A stretch of DNA of 64,000 nt, taken from assembly GCA_036365145.1 (NCBI GenBank), contig JAEOAD010000032.1, forward strand, positions 1,331,501 through 1,395,500. The letters run 5' to 3'. The position numbers and the translations under genes were made by a program. Positions 47,040 through 57,999 of this stretch are shown in pieces. Origin of the DNA: Orientallactaga sibirica. Taxonomy: Eukaryota; Chordata; Mammalia; Rodentia; Dipodidae. Under the pieces are notes generated by a model, which was not told the DNA's origin, searched no databases, and saw nothing but the letters and a program-made list of their open reading frames with translations. Every line of letters begins with the position of its first letter. Within the stretch, counting starts at the first letter, position 1.

Positions 47040-47292
47040 ATTTTTTGGAGAGAGATACACAGAGAGAGACAGAGAGAGTCTGAGGGAGAGGAAGACAGAT
47101 AGAGAATGGGCGTGCCAGCAGCATCTCAGCTGCTGTGAAGGAAATCCAGATGCATACACCCCCTTGTGGTCAAGTGTGGCATTGTGCCCTTGCATCACTT
47201 TGCATCTGGCTAAACGTGGGACCTGGAGTTAGAACCAGGGTTCTTAGTCTCAGCAGGCAGGCGCCTTAACCGCTAAGCCATCTCTCCAGCCC
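47040..47292 (-). mobile_element. Long-form DIP-like SINE with CTCF-like core
   Basis: The plus strand reads 'acccccttgtgg' at 47158-47169 (CCACAAGGGGGT on its strand). Intact head 'ttaaccgctaagccatctct' and an (AT)n run at the tail side. Confidence 0.92.
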
Positions 47293-47319
47293 CAATCTGT
47301 ATATTTTAAAGTCCACTGT

Positions 47320-47560
47320 GCTATAAAGTTCTATGGATTCTGACAAGTAGTGTTATGTATTCAACATTACAATAAAATAACAATACAGCTACTAAAATAC
47401 ACACACTTCCTGACACTCCTTTGTGTTTAACTTTGAGTCCATTCATCCACCCCAAACCATGGCAACCACTCATCTTTCTACTTTTGATAGTTTTGCTTTA
47501 TCTAACATGAAGTGTGATCAAAATAATAAAATATGTAGGATAAGTGCCTGTTATTAAACT
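47320..47560 (-). mobile_element. Ancient L1 (L1M-like) fragment
   Basis: 'caaaccatggcaaccactca tctttc' and 'tttgctttatctaacatgaa' (first split) follow the antisense text of old L1 3' parts. Low similarity. Confidence 0.4.
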
Positions 47561-47569
47561 GTTCAAATT

Positions 47570-48540
47570 CAAATTTTTCAAGGGTTTCTTTTCTCTATTC
47601 TCCTGTTTTCCTTCTTGCATTCCAGTTTTGTTCATCACTAAGATTATGGCACAGTTTGTGTTGATTCTTTCTTTCCTCCTTGGATTTCAATTTGGGGCAT
47701 TTTGATTAACCCAAGCCCTCTGATTCTTTCATTACTCATGAATAGTCTGCTGGTAAGACAGGCTAAGGCAGGCTACAATTCTGCTAATGATGCTTGTATT
47801 TTTTTTTAAACATTTTTGTGTTGATTCTCAGAACTTCCTTTTCTAGCTACATGACTGGTATTTTTTTTCCTTGCATCTTGGCTACCTTTTCCTAAGCTCT
47901 TAATGATGCTTATAAATTGGCTGTGTGATCATTTCAGCAATTTGTGTCACACTGCGCTCTGGTTCTCTGCATGTTTGTGTCTTCAGAATGTTTTCTTCCC
48001 CCTTCCTTTTGACAGGTCTGATAATTCCATGTCATGTAACAGGGACTTCATAAATCAACCTCCAGTGTCAGGATTTATGTTAATCTTGTAAGGAGTTGAG
48101 CTTTCATGTATCTTTTATCTACCGGTGGCCAGAGGTGACCAATTCTTCTAACATCCTTGTTTATATCACTCTAGTTGGTATTGACCTTTTCTAAGAATCA
48201 TTCCTCATAAACAGTGTGCTTCCCATGACAGTTTCTGGAAGAAACCATCACTTGCTGTTTCCCTGGAGCCTTGCCTGTGAGGGAATAGCATGTGGAGAGA
48301 TGCTTTCTAATTTTGCCATTAAGTTCCAGTCCTTCGCTGGCCCATGTCTGTGAGCAGTAAATTCCAAATGTACTTCTACAGCTCCTCCCTCAGCCTCACA
48401 GAAAAAAAGGCTGAAAAGGCTGTGACAAAGCCTCTTTCCTACAGAGGAAGTCCTTGTGCTGGAAAAGGCATTGGGGTGTTTTTTCTCCTGGCCCTGCCAC
48501 CGCAGGATCTGTCTTGGATGTTCCCTTGAAAATACATGAA
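47570..48540. other. AT-rich intronic DNA, possibly an old L1 remnant
   Basis: T-rich, with no exon. It may continue the antisense L1 at 47320-47560, but I cannot align it. Confidence 0.3.
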
Positions 48541-48549
48541 GACCAAAAC

Positions 48550-48720
48550 CACATTCTCCAATGTTCAGGCCTCAGCTTGTAATCTCTATAAATATGTATG
48601 TATATTGAGGCAATGTGGACAAGACCTGCAATGGGGAAGATAGTGGAGAGGGGGCTTGAGGGAAAAGGGAGTTGGAGCCTGGAAGGGAAATGGGAATCAG
48701 AAAAATAAATTGTATTTGAA
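48550..48720 (+). mobile_element. L1 3' UTR-like fragment
   Basis: A purine-rich stretch ('gaagatagtggagagggggc') ending in AAAAATAAATTG has the look of an L1 3' UTR such as that at 3690-4040. Confidence 0.3.
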
Positions 48721-48729
48721 AATGCTACA

Positions 48730-49655
48730 TGGATCACATCTAAATTTCTGTATGCCAACCACAATTCTCTGTGTGCCAAAAAGCAAAGACCATGTGCAAT
48801 TCTGAGACAACCTCTCTGTAAGGGTACATGTGTACCAGTGTGGGATGGTGTAGTTCATTGGGCTAAAGCCCCAGAAGCCAGACTCCTCACACACATGCTA
48901 GTACACACCAAGCATCAAGGACATGGTCAGACTTCTATGTTGCTATCTATCAGTTTCTGGCTCCAGTGGGTTCTGCTCTGGTTAAGCACATTTCATCTGT
49001 GTGTCTCTTACTCACCTGCCTCCCCAGGTGTCAGCGTAATGGATAACCCTCAAACTCAGTTGGCTGACGAGTGAGTCAGACAAAAGCCATGAAATATCAG
49101 GTGTCATGACTTTCACTCGTCGTTGTGAAGATGAGAGTGGCAAATTCCAACTTTTATGTGTTGAACGAGAATCAGGAACTCTCCCTGTCTCCGTCTTCAA
49201 GTGTCTTTTACTTTCTATTCAGATGTATCCTTGCCTTTAACAGCTGTCTGTGCACTTCCTCTCACTTTTACTAGCTCCAGACAGCAATTACAGAAATTTG
49301 TGGTTTCACGCTGTCAACACTAAAATTCCCCAGAAGCCAGGTTCATTTCTAGCTGAGCAAATATCCACGAGAGGCTTCAGTAGTCAGAGTGCAACTACGT
49401 GTGCTGAGATGGGGACTGATGCACTGTATGACATTCTTCCTGTGTGTTACTGTTGTAGTCATCTCTTTCAAACATTTCAGGATTAGCATTGCATGGGCCG
49501 TGGAGTGTACTGATGGCTCGCCTTGTCTACATTGGTCTTTAATGATGACTGTGAAATTGCCTGTGGTTCCAGGCTTTTCCCCTGCTAAAGATCATCTGGA
49601 AAACAAATATTCTACTGCTGGGAAATACAAGAGGGCATATTATCAAAAAAGTTTC
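48730..49655. other. Intronic sequence, nothing recognised
   Basis: No repeat or exon signature seen. Confidence 0.4.
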
Positions 49656-49659
49656 ATTC

Positions 49660-49840
49660 AGGCTGGAGAGATGGCTTTGTGGATAAGGTGTTTGCCTGTG
49701 AAGCCTAAGAACTCATGTTCTAGTCTCCAGGTCCCATGTAAGCCAGACGCACAGTGACATAGGCATGCAATGTCACACGTGCACACATGCCTGGAGTTCA
49801 TTTTGCAGTGGTGCCCATTCTCTTTCTCTCAAATAAAAAC
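49660..49840 (+). mobile_element. Long-form DIP-like SINE, core lost
   Basis: Shares the long-form signature 'gtcccatgtaagccagacgc acagtgac' (split) but reads 'cacacgtgcacacatgcc' where others have the CCACAAGG core. Confidence 0.82.
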
Positions 49841-49849
49841 AAAAGTTTT

Positions 49850-50725
49850 ATGCATGCATAGCTGTAGCTCATTTATGCCCGAGTTGAGCAGACTCTCACT
49901 CCTTTTTTTTCTTCACAATACCTTTGGTCCCCATATGCTCCATCATGATTGCTTATCTCATTATGATGTCACTCAGTTACAGAGAATATTATCACACTGC
50001 TCGTAAACCACAGTAGAAATGATATGGGGAAGGTAATTTGTTTCTTTGGAGCCAGGCTCTTTCCATAGCTAACCTCAGGATTCATTACATGAAACACAGG
50101 CACAATCCCAAGGATGCATAACCTGGACCTGAAAATTATGTAATTTAGGCAGCTTTCCCATTCTAAGTGGGGCTACTTCAAGAAAATGTGAATGACTTTG
50201 CTTTTTTTTTTTTTTTAAAACACAAGCACACACTATATAAGACTTGCCTACAGGAGAAAATGCTTCCTAGGGATGAATGAGTACTTGAACATCATGGTGC
50301 CTGTGTTGCCGCAGGGCCCTCAGGAACTTAGGGTAAGGAGGACTATTAGATCAAACACAGGGCTTCCTGTTAAATGAAAACAATGAATAATGCCCAATAT
50401 GAGTATATTGAGCCTGTTCCCTCCTTTTTGTCTACAAAGCCCCTAAAGGACTAGGATTTTCCTCAAGAAGAGGCCTTTTCTTGCCCCATATAGGGATGCA
50501 TTTATTATAGGTCTCTCATGGAAAGTAAACTCAGGAGCTGAAGACAGTTACCTTATGGCTCACAGAACTGCCCTGAAGACTGTGAAGGCTCAGGAATAAG
50601 GCTTTGGTCACAGTGGACACTGGGCCTGGTGAGTTGGAAGCCACCCTTTGTAAGAGCAGGACCCAGTGTTCTCACTCACTCCTTGCCTCGACACAGGGAT
50701 TTACAGGACTAGCAACCACTGGCTG
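49850..50725. other. Intronic sequence, nothing recognised
   Basis: Apart from a T-run at 50202-50216, no feature is evident. Confidence 0.4.
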
Positions 50726-50730
50726 ACTTT

Positions 50731-51055
50731 GCTTTTTTGCGTGTGTATGTATGGTGTGCACGTGTGTGAGGGCATGTGGGTGCAGGAGCACGCATGGAGG
50801 TCATGGGTTACTGCCAGGTGTCATCCTGGATCACCCTCCACTTTACTGACTAAGCATGTGCTTCCACTGAACATGGTGCTCTCTCAGTCCTGCTGGCCAG
50901 CTTGTTCAAGGGGTCCTCTTGTCTCTGCCTCCTGAGTGCAGGGATCACAGGTGCATGCTACCACAGTTGCCTCATTTTCATGTGGGTGTTGGGGATTGGA
51001 ACACCAGTCCTCACAGATACAGAGCAAGAATATTCTCCATAGAGCCATCTCCCCA
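50731..51055 (+). mobile_element. GT-headed rodent repeat, copy 4
   Basis: 'gtgtgtatgtatggtgtgca', 'ctctgcctcctgagtgcagg' and 'catagagccatctccccatt' follow the family order. Confidence 0.55.
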
Positions 51056-51086
51056 TTGACTGACTTTTTTTTTTTTAAAGTTTATT

Positions 51087-51265
51087 TGCAGGCTGGAGAG
51101 ACTGCTTAGTGGTTAAGGCACTTATCTAAAATGCCTAAGAACCTGACTTTGATTTCCCAGTAACCACATAAAGCCAGATGCACAAAATGTTGCATGTGTC
51201 TGGAGTTTGCTTGCAGTGGTTAGAGCACCCATTCTTATCTCTCTGCCATAAATAAATAAATAAAA
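51087..51265 (+). mobile_element. DIP-like SINE, left arm of an inverted pair
   Basis: 'ggctggagagactgcttagt' head and AAATAAATAAATAAAAAT tail meeting the tail of the next copy head-on. Confidence 0.88.
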
Positions 51266-51448
51266 ATATTTATTTGGAAGGGGAGAGAAAGTCAGAAAGA
51301 AAGACAGACATACCAGGGCCTTTTGCTGCTACAAGCTCCAGATGCATGTGCCACTCTGTGCATCTGGGTATTATGTGGGTATTGGGAACTAGAACCCAGA
51401 CCTTTAGTCTGTACAGGCTCCCTAACCACTGAGCAATCTCTATAGCCC
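51266..51448 (-). mobile_element. DIP-like SINE, right arm of an inverted pair
   Basis: 'tatttatttggaaggggaga' directly follows the plus copy's tail. Ends 'aaccactgagcaatctctat'. With its neighbour it can form a long imperfect hairpin in the transcript. Confidence 0.88.
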
Positions 51449-51934
51449 ACACTTTGAAATATTTTAGAGCATCTTTTAAACATCTAGAGCTGGAGATTCT
51501 CTTTCCCTCTCTCTCTAGAACTGTAACAATTACAATACTAACCCCTCAAATGACACTATTCAATTTAATTTTCACAACCCAGCATACTCTATCACTATTA
51601 CCTTATACATCTGTGAAATTAGGGTAGAAATTACAGAAGCCAAATAGCACACACCACTGCCATGCAACTTTTTGGTTCGTTTCTCAGAGTTTCATCCTGG
51701 ACAATCATTTACACATGGAACCAGTTATGGACCTGTACCTCCTGGGAGAGGGAGGAGAGACAAGCCCAAGTACCTTGCAGTCTACATTTGTGGGCAACAG
51801 AAGATCACATGACTTTCCATGGTCCAGATCTCACCAGCAGTCAAGAGGGAATAAAACCAATATTCAGATGACAAACAAATGATCTGTCTCCAGAGCGTCA
51901 CTACTGATGACTTACGTCTCTGAGCAACTCCCAC

Positions 51935-52110
51935 ATGTCAAGCACTGTCGTCAGGAGGTATTTATTTGCCCTTCAAAGGAATCTTGTGGCTTGTGAATTT
52001 TTTGCACATTTTATAAGTAAAGAAGACTCAGGAAAATAAAAAGTACTTGCTGACAGTCTTCTAGTGAGGGTAGTACTGAAATGCTGGGTTTTAAACTCAA
52101 AGAGCATCCC
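51935..52110 (+). mobile_element. MIR-like ancient SINE
   Basis: 'tcaagcactgtcgtcaggag', 'ttttataagtaaagaagact' and 'ctagtgagggtagtactgaa' match the MIR order. Confidence 0.6.
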
Positions 52111-52470
52111 CCGTGCACACTTGGTTCTTCCACACACCTCTCACTGCCTTTGTGGAAGTTTGCCACATGTAGCATATGGACATGGATGGGTAAATATTTA
52201 TGAAACCTGCTCTGGAGTATGTAATCGTGCCAAGTTAAATATCTCAACCATTTATTTTGAAACCTGTCACTGGTGATTACAGCATATTTCAGAGAGAAAA
52301 ATGTTGACTTTCAGGTTTCTTTATTTGGTTATGATATTTTAAATATTCAGGGAAAACATATGCACAAATTCTTCTTATTGTAATCCAATGAAAGAGTGGT
52401 AGGCTGATCTCAAGCTTGGCATGCAAGTTCAGTCATTAGTATGGATGTGTTTCTATTAAACATGGCCCAA

Positions 52471-52617
52471 GCTGGGCATGGTGGCGCACGCCTTTAATCC
52501 CAGCACTTGGGAGGCAGCACTTAGGAGGATTGCCCAAGCCACCCTGAGACTACATAGTTAATTCTAGGTCAGCCTGGGTCACAGTGAGACCCTACCTCAA
52601 AAAAAAAAAAAAAAAAA
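52471..52617 (+). mobile_element. B1 SINE
   Basis: Starts 'gctgggcatggtggcgcacg', with a small internal change ('ggaggcagcacttaggagga'), and an A19 tail. Flanks 'atggcccaa' / 'atggtccaa' are the target duplication. Confidence 0.93.
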
Positions 52618-52701
52618 TGGTCCAAGACATCCATTTCTGAATAGTCTTAGGCTCAGCTCCAAGTTCTAAGACTTCAAGTAGTAAGAATTTAGAATACATA
52701 C

Positions 52702-53065
52702 TGTGGTAGTTTGAATAGATGGCCCCAATATATTCAGTGTTTTGTTAGTTTGTAGTTTGGATCTGTAGCCACCTGGCTGGAGGCAGTGTCACTGAGCAGA
52801 TCTTAAGGTGTGGTGGTGGGTTTGAAATTCCAATCTAAAGATATGCAAAGTGCCTAGTTCCACCTGGAGTTCCTGAAGCGTGCTGTGTGGCTTTTGGCTT
52901 TTGGGCTTGTGGCTTTTCTCTCTCTGCTTGGACCTGTGAAAGCAGGTCAGCTTCTTCTGCCATTATGGACCTTCCCCTGGATCTGTAAGTTTCAATAAAT
53001 ATCCCTTCCTCCATAACTGTCTGGTCTGGAAGTTCATCTCAGTGAACCCGGAGCTGTCTGCTACA
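52702..53065 (+). mobile_element. 364-bp LTR-like family, complete reference copy
   Basis: Starts TG ('tgtggtagtttgaatagatg'), ends CA ('gtctgctaca'), and is flanked by 5-bp duplications CATAC (52697-52701 and 53066-53070). An AATAAA ('caataaatatcccttcctcc') lies 70 bases from the end. These are the marks of a solo LTR. No internal region adjoins it. Similar units lie at 20706, 27193, 46638 and 56644. Confidence 0.8.
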
Positions 53066-53329
53066 CATACCATTTCAATATTGTAAAGCATCACACATCT
53101 AGTTCATCTGTGATTCTAAGCTGCAGTAAAGAACATGATATACTCAAAATGTCAAAGGAACTTGGAGGCTGCAGTGCTGGCTCAGTGGTTAAGTGGGCAT
53201 GAGAGCACCTGAGACAGAAAAGAGGTCAAAGCTCCAGATCCCACGTAAACAGCTGTGTGTAGCCATACATGTCTGTATGCCTAATCTAGCAAGGGAGCAG
53301 AGATCTGAGAAATTTCATCTATTCTTTTA

Positions 53330-53562
53330 TTTTATTTTATTTTTTAATTTTTTTAAAATTTATGTATTGGCGAGCAGAGAGAGAGATAAAAGAGAGGTAG
53401 AAAGAGAGAGAATGGACACGCCAGGGCCTCTAGCCACTGGAAACAAACTGCAGATGCATGGTGCCCCTTGTGCATCTGGCTTACGTGGGTCCTGGAGAAT
53501 CAAACCAGGATCCTTTGGTTTGGCAGGCAAACGCCTTAACTGCTGAGCCATTTCTCCAGCCC
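53330..53562 (-). mobile_element. DIP-like SINE
   Basis: A T/A-rich TTTATTTTATTTT tail at the left, 'gcagagagagagataaaaga', and 'aactgctgagccatttctcc' at the head. First of nine consecutive minus-strand SINEs. Confidence 0.88.
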
Positions 53563-53704
53563 TCTTTTTTTCTTTTTTAAGATAGTGTCTCACACCTGCC
53601 CACGCTGACCTGGAATTCACTCTGTATTCACAGGCTGGCCTGAAACTCACAGTGATCCTCCTGCCTCTAGCTCCCAATAGCTGGAATTAAAAGTGTGAGC
53701 CACC
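53563..53704 (-). mobile_element. B1 SINE
   Basis: 'aagatagtgtctcacacctg' to 'aaaagtgtgagccacca'. It abuts SINEs on both sides. Confidence 0.82.
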
Positions 53705-53864
53705 AGAGAGAGAATGGGTGAGCCAGGGCCTCTAGCCACAGCAAACGAATTCCAGATACATTTACCACTGTGTACATCCAGCTTTATGTGGGTACTGGGG
53801 AATCAAACTTGAGTTGTTAGCTTTGCAGGCAAGTGCCTTAACCACTGAGCAATCTCTCCAGCCC
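53705..53864 (-). mobile_element. DIP-like SINE, tail-truncated
   Basis: Begins abruptly at 'gagagagaatgggtgagcca', with no AT tail. The head 'ccactgagcaatctctccag' is intact. A tail-like AAATAAATAAATAAATA follows at about 53896 on the other strand, a remnant of an older plus copy. Confidence 0.85.
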
Positions 53865-54401
53865 CTCACTCATGTTTTCTTTCTCTTTCTGCTTGCAAAT
53901 AAATAAATAAATATTTTTTAAAAGAACATGCCTTCTTTAAATGAAGTTATTGAAACGAAGGGCTGGCTGAAAACACCATTGCAATTGTTTCATCCCTGTC
54001 ACACTCCATGGAGCCTCCTTCATAGCCACTGCACCTGCTTTGGTGGAGATACTGTGCTCTCTGGACAGTCACCGAGATCGTGGCTGGCAAGGTAGCCTGT
54101 CATGGGTCTGCATGCTATAGTAGATGAGCAACTCTGCGGGTGCAATATTACAGAATCAAGAAGGGCATTGTAATTATTTCAGTCTCCTCCAGTGGGCTAA
54201 TATTAGGCCCACATTTCATTTTCTCCCACCTTATCAACTTCCTTACCAACAAAGTCTTTTGAAGCTCAATTAATTCAGCAATATGGTTATGTTCCCGGAG
54301 GAATATATAAGTATCACTGCTGGGAAACAGTACCCCCAGCTGTGACTCAACAGGGTCGATTTGCAATACTGCAATGATTCTTTTTATGGCTTCGTAGGCA
54401 T

Positions 54402-54604
54402 TTTAAAATATTTTTATTTTATTTTCTTTATTTATTTGAGAGAGAAGGAAGGAATGGGAGTATCAGGGCCTCCAGCAGCTGCAAATGAACTCCAGGTGTA
54501 TGTGCCACCTTGTGTATCTGGCTCGTATAGGTCTTGGGGAATCGAACCTGGGTCCTTTGGCTTTGTAGGTAAGCTCCTTAACTGCTGAGCCACTTCTCCA
54601 CTCC
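54402..54604 (-). mobile_element. DIP-like SINE
   Basis: Flanks 'taggcatttt' / 'taggaatttt' are the target duplication. 'gaatcgaacctgggtcc' keeps the B box complement with its CpG. Confidence 0.9.
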
Positions 54605-54798
54605 TAGGAATTTTTTTTTAGACATCGCTACTGGTTCCTTAAACTGTCCATTGATGTTTAACATGCATCTGTCTACTCACATATCTGAGTGAAGAGACAT
54701 TTCCGTTCCTTCACTGGTAGGCAGTTAGACATCAGGTCTTTGGAACTCTTCCATGGTGCTGTATAGGACTTGTTACTTTATGCCATTGCTTAATTTTA

Positions 54799-54964
54799 TT
54801 TATTTTTTTTTATTTTGCTTTTTCCAGGTAGGCTCTCACTCTAGCCCAGGATGACCTGGAATTCACTGTGTATTCTCAGGGTGGCCTTGAACTCATGGTG
54901 ATCCTCTTACTTCTGCCTCCCGAGTGGAGTGCTGGGACCAAAGCAGTGTGCCACCATGCCCAGC
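54799..54964 (-). mobile_element. B1 SINE
   Basis: 'aggtaggctctcactctagc' to 'ccaccatgcccagc', with a small duplication 'gagtggagtgctggg'. Confidence 0.88.
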
Positions 54965-55010
54965 TATACTATTCTTTAAAAAGGTAAGAATAGCACAAAC
55001 AAGTTTGTTA

Positions 55011-55203
55011 AAAAAAATTATTTATTAGAGAGAGAGAGAGAGAATGACCATGCCAGGATCTCTAGCCACTGCAAATGAACTGCAGATGCATGCACCACCA
55101 TGTGTCACCTTATGCATCTGGCTTACATGGGCACTGGGGAATTGAACTTGGATCTTTGGACTTTGCAGGCATGTGCCTTAACTGCTAAAGCATCTCTCCA
55201 GCC
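55011..55203 (-). mobile_element. DIP-like SINE
   Basis: 'attagagagagagagagaga' tail side. A small internal duplication 'caccaccatgtgtcacctt' and the head 'aactgctaaagcatctctcc'. Confidence 0.88.
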
Positions 55204-55209
55204 AGAGAT

Positions 55210-55368
55210 TTTTTCCTTTTTTTTCTTTTGGTTTTTTAAGGTAAGGATCTCACTGTAGATCAGGCTGACCTGGAATTCACTATGTAATCAAAGAGTGATC
55301 TGGAACTCATGACGATCCTTCTACCTCTGCCTCCCAAGTGCTGGGATTAAAGGTGTGTGCCACCACAT
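55210..55368 (-). mobile_element. B1 SINE
   Basis: 'aaggtaaggatctcactgta' to 'ggtgtgtgccaccac', adjoining the DIP-like copy to its left. Confidence 0.88.
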
Positions 55369-55527
55369 CTTTTTTTTTTTTTAAGTGTAAAGTTTTACAC
55401 AAACAGGAGCAAACTTTGGCAATATGTTCTTTTGGCTTCATTATCTCAAAAAAAATAGTTTATTGTAATCTACAATTTGAGCTAACAGATTATAAGATCT
55501 CCAGTACTTTAATTTTATGATTATTTA

Positions 55528-55720
55528 GGGTTTTTTTGTTTGTTTGTTTGTTTGTTTGTTTGCTTGTTTGGTTGGTTGATTTTTGAGGTAGGGTCTTGTG
55601 CTAGCCCAGGCTGACCTGGAATTCATTATGTAGTCTCAGGGTAGTCTTAAAGTCACGACAATCCTCCTACCTCTGTCTCCTGAGTGCTGGGATTAAAGGT
55701 GTGTGGCACCATGCCTGGTT
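55528..55720 (-). mobile_element. B1 SINE with (GTTT)n head
   Basis: A long (GTTT)n tract at 55537-55570 is the expanded tail. Target duplications 'taattttatgattattta' (55510-55527) and a one-base variant (from 55722) flank it. Confidence 0.93.
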
Positions 55721-56157
55721 TTAATTTTATGGTTATTTTATAGTAAAAGTGTCATGATTTTAGTACAATAAATGTTTGATGTACAAGACCACAAAAAATA
55801 CAAGAAAAATTAGAGATACAGTTGTTTCCCTCATACTTATCATAAAAATTATTATTAACTTGTTTTAGGATTAGAGAGTATCGCTGCAATTGTAGACCCA
55901 GCCTATTATGGACTGCACACAGTATCTGTTTGAAAATGTGCATAGTTTTATACAGGAAATTTACCTTATTCTATTGGATTAGTCAAAAATCCCACCAGGT
56001 ACACTTCATGTGTACGATTTGTTCTCTTTGAATTACAAGAAATCATTCAACTGTATTAATGTCATATTGGAAAATTTATAGACCATTTAAATTGTTATAA
56101 TAATATGTAAATTTAATATCTTTGTGCTACTTTTTACTAGTAAAAGATGGAAATTTT

Positions 56158-56336
56158 CAAATTTATGTATTTACTTGAGAGAGAGAATGAGGTGGTATTG
56201 CCTCCTGCCACTGCAAACAAACTCCAGATGCATGCACCATTGCACATCTTGGTTCACATGGATATTGGAGAATCTAATATGGGCCATCAAGCTTTAAAAG
56301 CAAGCACCTTTAAGCACTGAGCCATGTCTCCAGCCA
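56158..56336 (-). mobile_element. DIP-like SINE, diverged
   Basis: 'tttacttgagagagagaatg' tail side and 'aagcactgagccatgtctcc' head. B-box complement eroded. Last of the nine minus-strand SINEs. Confidence 0.82.
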
Positions 56337-56643
56337 CGGGCAGTTTTTTTTTTTTTATTTTTTTAATTTAATTTATTTCAAGCCTATAGTTTTGTAACTG
56401 CCATTTCATTTAGACAGTTTATTCCTGGTTTCTCAAATATTCCTATTTTCTTATGTAAATTCAATCCATAGATCAGCCAGCTTCGCCTTTGGATATAAAG
56501 ATCTTATCCTCACAACAACAACAAAAAATGCAGAGTAAAGTGCAAATTTGTAATTTCTGAGTGCCTGGAGGTCACTGAGGTCACAGTACCAACTTCAAAG
56601 CTGGAGGGCAGGTAAAGGTCTCATAGTCTCATAGTTCTCTCTG

Positions 56644-56845
56644 TCCCCCAATATATTCAGTGGTTTATTATTTATAGTTTGCATCTGCAATCACCTTGCT
56701 AGAGGCAAGGTCACTGGGGGCCGGTCTTAAGGTGTGGTGATGGTTTGAGATTCCATTTAAAGATATGCAAATGTTCTAGCAGGAAATGCTGTGTGACCTT
56801 TTGGCTGTAATGGAAAAATTAAAATCCCTTCCTCCATAAAAACAT
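56644..56845 (+). mobile_element. 364-bp LTR-like family, deleted copy
   Basis: 'gtcccccaatatattcagtg' through 'gtcttaaggtgtggtgatgg', then it jumps to 'aatcccttcctccataa'. Closest to the copy at 27193. Both ends are lost. Confidence 0.6.
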
Positions 56846-57347
56846 CAAAATGTTTAAAGCACTAAACACTATATGGACCATGAGTATGCACACGTTGAAT
56901 GATTAAAAACATCTGGAGTCCAGCCTTACAGTCCCCTACAATCCTGTGAGATTCTCCTTCTAGAGCTCTGGTCCATTCTCATGTTAAAAGCCAGAGAAAA
57001 AAATCTCCCAGGAAAGATTAAAGTCTCCACTGTAAAAATCCCCAGGATGGTTTGTTCTCCTTAATTGACCTCCTTTCAGGGAAACTACTATACTGGACGC
57101 CAGTTATGCTGAGATGTGGTTTAACATCCCTGTCTCACCTGGGGGTGGGTGGACCAGACTCCATCTTACTATGAGTCTGAGACTTTTTCAGAATTAGAAA
57201 ATAGTATGCCCTCCCCCACATGTCACCATTGCAAAGCAGGACTCTGTGTATAATAGTTGGAGGAGGGCAGATGCAATTTAAGAATAATAGTCTAGGGATA
57301 CCCATAGATAGCAGAGGAGAAAAATCGTGTTTAAAAAAAGGAAGTCA

Positions 57348-57550
57348 GGGGCTAGAGATGACTTAGCAGTTAAGGCACTTGCCAGCAAAGCCAAAGGATC
57401 CAGGTTCAATTCCCCAGTAGCCACGTAAGCCAGGTGCACAAGATGGTACATGTGTCTGGACTTCTGTGTAGTGTCTAGAGGACCTAGTGTGCCCATTCTC
57501 TCTCTATCAGCTTCTTACTCTTTCTCATACTTTCTCAAATAAATAAATTA
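57348..57550 (+). mobile_element. DIP-like SINE
   Basis: 'aggggctagagatgacttag' head, B-box 'ggttcaattcc', AAATAAATAAATTAAATTG tail. Confidence 0.88.
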
Positions 57551-57753
57551 AATTGAAATTGAAAACATTTAAAAGAAAATCAGGATATTTTAGCTTCTGA
57601 CATCTATGGCAAACATTAAACACACTAACTTTAGCCAGAGAAACACAAACTTGCATGCTAATGACCCAATTACCTTAGCAACTTTTATTTAATGCATCAC
57701 ATCAAACTTTCAATAAAAAAAAATACAATCCGTGGTTAAAAAGTGGTGGAGTG

Positions 57754-57912
57754 AGCTGGACGTGGCGACTCACACCTTTAATCCCAGCATTCAGGTGGCA
57801 GAAATAGGAGGAACACTGTGTGTTTGAGGCCAGCCTAGCACTGCATAGTGAATTCCAGGTCAGCCTGGGCTACAGTGAGACCCTACCTTGAAAAAACAAA
57901 ACAAAACAAACA
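57754..57912 (+). mobile_element. B1 SINE
   Basis: 'gctggacgtggcgactcaca' to 'gagaccctaccttg', then an AAAACAAAACAAAACAAA tail. Confidence 0.9.
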
Positions 57913-57999
57913 AATTTTTTAAAAATGGTGGAATGGACAGGGGGGCTGGGGAGGCATTCACTGCTTGAAGAAATATAGAAAGTGCCAGGCTCAGGCCCC

